Source: Halobacteriales archaeon QH_7_65_31 (GTDB lineage: Archaea > Halobacteriota > Halobacteria > Halobacteriales > Haloarculaceae). From it: a stretch of DNA of 64,000 bases. Shown here in pieces: positions 62,077-64,000 of the stretch. A program made the translations under genes and the position numbers. The stretch covers positions 32,156 to 96,155 of the forward strand of contig PXQU01000003.1 of assembly GCA_003021785.1 (NCBI GenBank), given 5' to 3'. The notes beneath the pieces were generated by a model. The model worked only from the letters and a program-made list of their open reading frames with translations. It ran no database searches and was not told the origin of the DNA. Numbering within the stretch: the stretch's first letter is position 1; each line of letters opens with the position of its first letter.

Positions 62077-63825
62077 ATGGCAAGTCCACCACCGATCATC
62101 GAATACGCGGTGTTTTTCGCTCTGGCCGCTGTTCTGATCCTCCTGGTCGGCGAGTACCTCGCATGGGTGTATCGCGATCAGGCGAACAGCGACCACGAAC
62201 TACCCCGGCTCCTGACGGGGATACAGCGACTCGATAGCGTGTTCACGCCGATCGAGAACGGAATCTACCGGCTAACGGGTATCGAGCCGAGCCGAGAGAT
62301 GACCTGGAAAGGACAGGTGAAGGCGGTTCTCGTGTTCAACGCGTTCATCTGGGCACTGCTGTACGTCGTCCTGTACTTCCAGAACGGTCTCCCGATGAAC
62401 TTCGTTGACGTGGCCGGACAGAGCTGGGATCTCGCGTACCACACCGCGAGTTCGTTCACCTCGAACACGAACCAGCAACACTACAGCGGTGAGAACCTTT
62501 CCATATTCACTCACACGTTCGGGATCGGGATCGCGATGTTCCTGACGCCCGCGACCGGGCTCGCGCTCATGCCCGCGTTCGCGCGGGCGTTCACCAACGA
62601 CGAGAACCCGCGACTCGGGAACTTCTACGAGAACGTCGTACGAGGACTCGTCCGATTCCTGCTCCCGTTCTCGTTCCTCATCGCGCTCATCCTGATGGCG
62701 GAAGGCTCAGTTCAGACCATCACGAGCGGGCAGCTCACCGTCGAGACGTTCACCATGGGGGTTCAGAACATCCGTATCGGCCCCCACGCCGGCATCGAGG
62801 CGATCAAGATGTTCGGAACCAACGGCGGCGGGATCAACGGGGCGAACGCCGCGACGGCGTTCGAGAACCCGACGCCGCTCAGTAACCTCGTTCTGACGCT
62901 CGCCATGCCTGTCAGCACGTTCTGCGCCATCTACGCGTGGGGCGCTTGGGTTGGCAACCGCAGTCACGGCATCGCACTGGTCGCGGCGTTCTTCATCATC
63001 TACGCCGCGCTGACCGGTGTGGCCGTCGTCGGCGAGACCGGCCCGAACGTGGCGATGGAGGTTCAGGAGAACGGGCTGACAGTCGACCAGACCATCGGAA
63101 ACATGGAGAGCAAAGAGACCCGATTCGGGCCCACGGCGAGTGCGATCTGGGGGCTTTCGACCACCGGGACGACCAACGGTGGGGTCAACAGTATGCACAA
63201 CAGCTGGACCGCGCTCGGAGGGTTCTCTCTGCTGTTCGCGTTCGCCACTAACAACATCAGTAACGGGGTCGGGACCGGTCTGTTGAACGTCCTGATGTTC
63301 GTCATCCTCACGGCCTTCATCGGTGCACTGATGATCGGTCGTCGGCCGCAGTACCTCGGGAAGAAGCTCGAATGGGAGGAGATGCGGTACGTCTTCGTCG
63401 CCATACTGGTACTGCCGATACTGGTGTTGATCCCGTTGGCACACGCCGTGATCTACCAACCCGCCGTCGACGCGTTCGCGAACCCCGGCTTCCGGGGATT
63501 CGCGGAGGTCCTGTACGAGTTCTTCTCGGCGTCCGCGAACAACGGCAGCGGGTTCGAAGGACTCGCCGACAACACCGTCTACTACAACCTCGTGGACGGG
63601 ACACAGGTCCTGCTGGCTCGGTACGTTCCCATCACGGTACAGCTCGCTATCGCGGGACTGCTCGCCAACAAGCGGATCAGTCCCGAGTCACGCGGGTCGC
63701 TCGATACCAGTACGCCCGCGTTCGTCGGGCTGTTGATCGGCGTCGTCATCATCGTCAGCGCGCTGGTGTTCCTGCCGGCGCTGGTGTTCGGGCCGATCGG
63801 CGAACTCCTGAGCGGAGGTATCTGA
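62077..63825 (+). CDS. kdpA: K+-transporting ATPase, A subunit KdpA
   Basis: Potassium-binding, channel-like subunit of the high-affinity KdpFABC pump. The 582-residue protein has about ten transmembrane segments and four selectivity-filter-like elements, including [17 protein letters not shown] (P1), [21 protein letters not shown] (P2) and [19 protein letters not shown] (P3). It follows kdpF by 2 nt, and kdpB starts 1 nt after its stop. Induced at low external K+ in Halobacterium salinarum; the palindrome upstream may be part of that control. Confidence 0.95.
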   Translation: MASPPPIIEYAVFFALAAVLILLVGEYLAWVYRDQANSDHELPRLLTGIQRLDSVFTPIENGIYRLTGIEPSREMTWKGQVKAVLVFNAFIWALLYVVLYFQNGLPMNFVDVAGQSWDLAYHTASSFTSNTNQQHYSGENLSIFTHTFGIGIAMFLTPATGLALMPAFARAFTNDENPRLGNFYENVVRGLVRFLLPFSFLIALILMAEGSVQTITSGQLTVETFTMGVQNIRIGPHAGIEAIKMFGTNGGGINGANAATAFENPTPLSNLVLTLAMPVSTFCAIYAWGAWVGNRSHGIALVAAFFIIYAALTGVAVVGETGPNVAMEVQENGLTVDQTIGNMESKETRFGPTASAIWGLSTTGTTNGGVNSMHNSWTALGGFSLLFAFATNNISNGVGTGLLNVLMFVILTAFIGALMIGRRPQYLGKKLEWEEMRYVFVAILVLPILVLIPLAHAVIYQPAVDAFANPGFRGFAEVLYEFFSASANNGSGFEGLADNTVYYNLVDGTQVLLARYVPITVQLAIAGLLANKRISPESRGSLDTSTPAFVGLLIGVVIIVSALVFLPALVFGPIGELLSGGI

Positions 63826-63826
63826 C

Positions 63827-64000
63827 ATGACAGAGATCACGCTAACCATAGACACAGAGCAACAGAAGCAGGCGTTCAGAGACTCGTTCACGAAGCTCGA
63901 TCCCCGGTACTTGATCGGGAACCCGGTGCTGTTCGTGGTCGAACTGGGGACGGTCATCGGGCTGCTACTGACGGTCGTTCCCGGGCTGTTCGGTGCGACG
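63827..64000 (+). CDS. kdpB: K+-transporting P-type ATPase KdpB, 5' part
   Basis: Only the first 58 codons lie in the window: [40 protein letters not shown], a hydrophobic first helix and VVPGLFGAT. This is the N-terminus of the catalytic P-type ATPase subunit. It begins 1 nt after the kdpA stop with GGAGGT about 7 nt upstream as ribosome binding site. The gene runs beyond the window end. Confidence 0.9.
   Translation, partial: MTEITLTIDTEQQKQAFRDSFTKLDPRYLIGNPVLFVVELGTVIGLLLTVVPGLFGAT

Overview
The window is chromosomal DNA of a halophilic archaeon (class Halobacteria). The evidence is a GC-rich sequence with strongly acidic proteins, archaea-only genes (pantoate kinase with phosphopantothenate synthetase, geranylgeranylglyceryl phosphate synthase, MptA-type GTP cyclohydrolase, TruD, Pcc1, Rpo12, L37Ae, CetZ tubulin, F420 synthesis genes, RdfA), and TATA boxes placed about 27 nt before many start codons, the pattern of leaderless haloarchaeal transcripts. 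I do not assign a genus. Most of the window is dense core genome. No tRNA, rRNA, CRISPR array or intact insertion sequence was seen.

Layout. 1-5.3 kb: the 3' end of a class I aminotransferase, then a minus-strand run of SDR reductase, the two archaeal CoA enzymes (PPS, PoK), aspS and the lipid enzyme GGGPS. 5.4-8.5 kb: an HNH-like zinc protein, the GMP synthase amidotransferase subunit and a DUF2070 membrane protein. 8.5-12.8 kb, minus strand: DUF3194, prefoldin beta, Pcc1, Rpo12, L37Ae, a DUF2103 protein, a methyltransferase and TruD, diverging from topA at 13.0 kb. 15.5-19.9 kb: HIT and HD proteins, a J-domain/ferredoxin fusion, methionine aminopeptidase and a KaiC-like ATPase. 20-28 kb: NAD kinase, MptA, an FAD oxidoreductase, a TrmB regulator, a YyaL-like thioredoxin protein, Nudix, a Tat lipoprotein and tmk. 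28-35.4 kb: an NDUFA9-like SDR, CetZ, a membrane protein, cofC/cofG/cofH for coenzyme F420, and an ArsA/Get3 ATPase. 35.4-40.2 kb, minus strand: a PIN/AbrB toxin-antitoxin pair, an SDR, endonuclease V, a zinc-finger rhomboid and a CaCA exchanger. 40.3-53.6 kb: aroE, a helix-hairpin-helix protein, a broken pabB remnant, cupin, icd, isoaspartyl peptidase/asparaginase, valS, GNATs, a second VapBC pair, NurA, gpmI and an MFS transporter. 53.7-57.2 kb: a nadA-nadB-nadC operon on the minus strand.

57.2-58.4 kb is a looser, AT-richer pocket holding one lipoprotein gene, a palindrome with a UUCG loop and no other convincing gene. It is followed by an RdfA-like cell-shape regulator and an archaea-specific SMC-related ATPase with altered nucleotide-binding motifs. 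The window ends with a TrkA-type potassium regulator diverging from kdpF-kdpA-kdpB. The same palindrome, TTTACA-N10-TGTAAA, occurs on both sides of trkA, once upstream of the kdp promoter.

The most noteworthy items are this paired palindrome, the RdfA/SMC module, the pabB relic, the J-domain/ferredoxin fusion, the His/Asp motif set in the DUF2070 protein, the Gly/Met-rich insert of the ArsA/Get3 protein, two highly structured intergenic repeats (aspS-PoK and map-KaiC), and twin 12-bp repeats at the second VapBC promoter.
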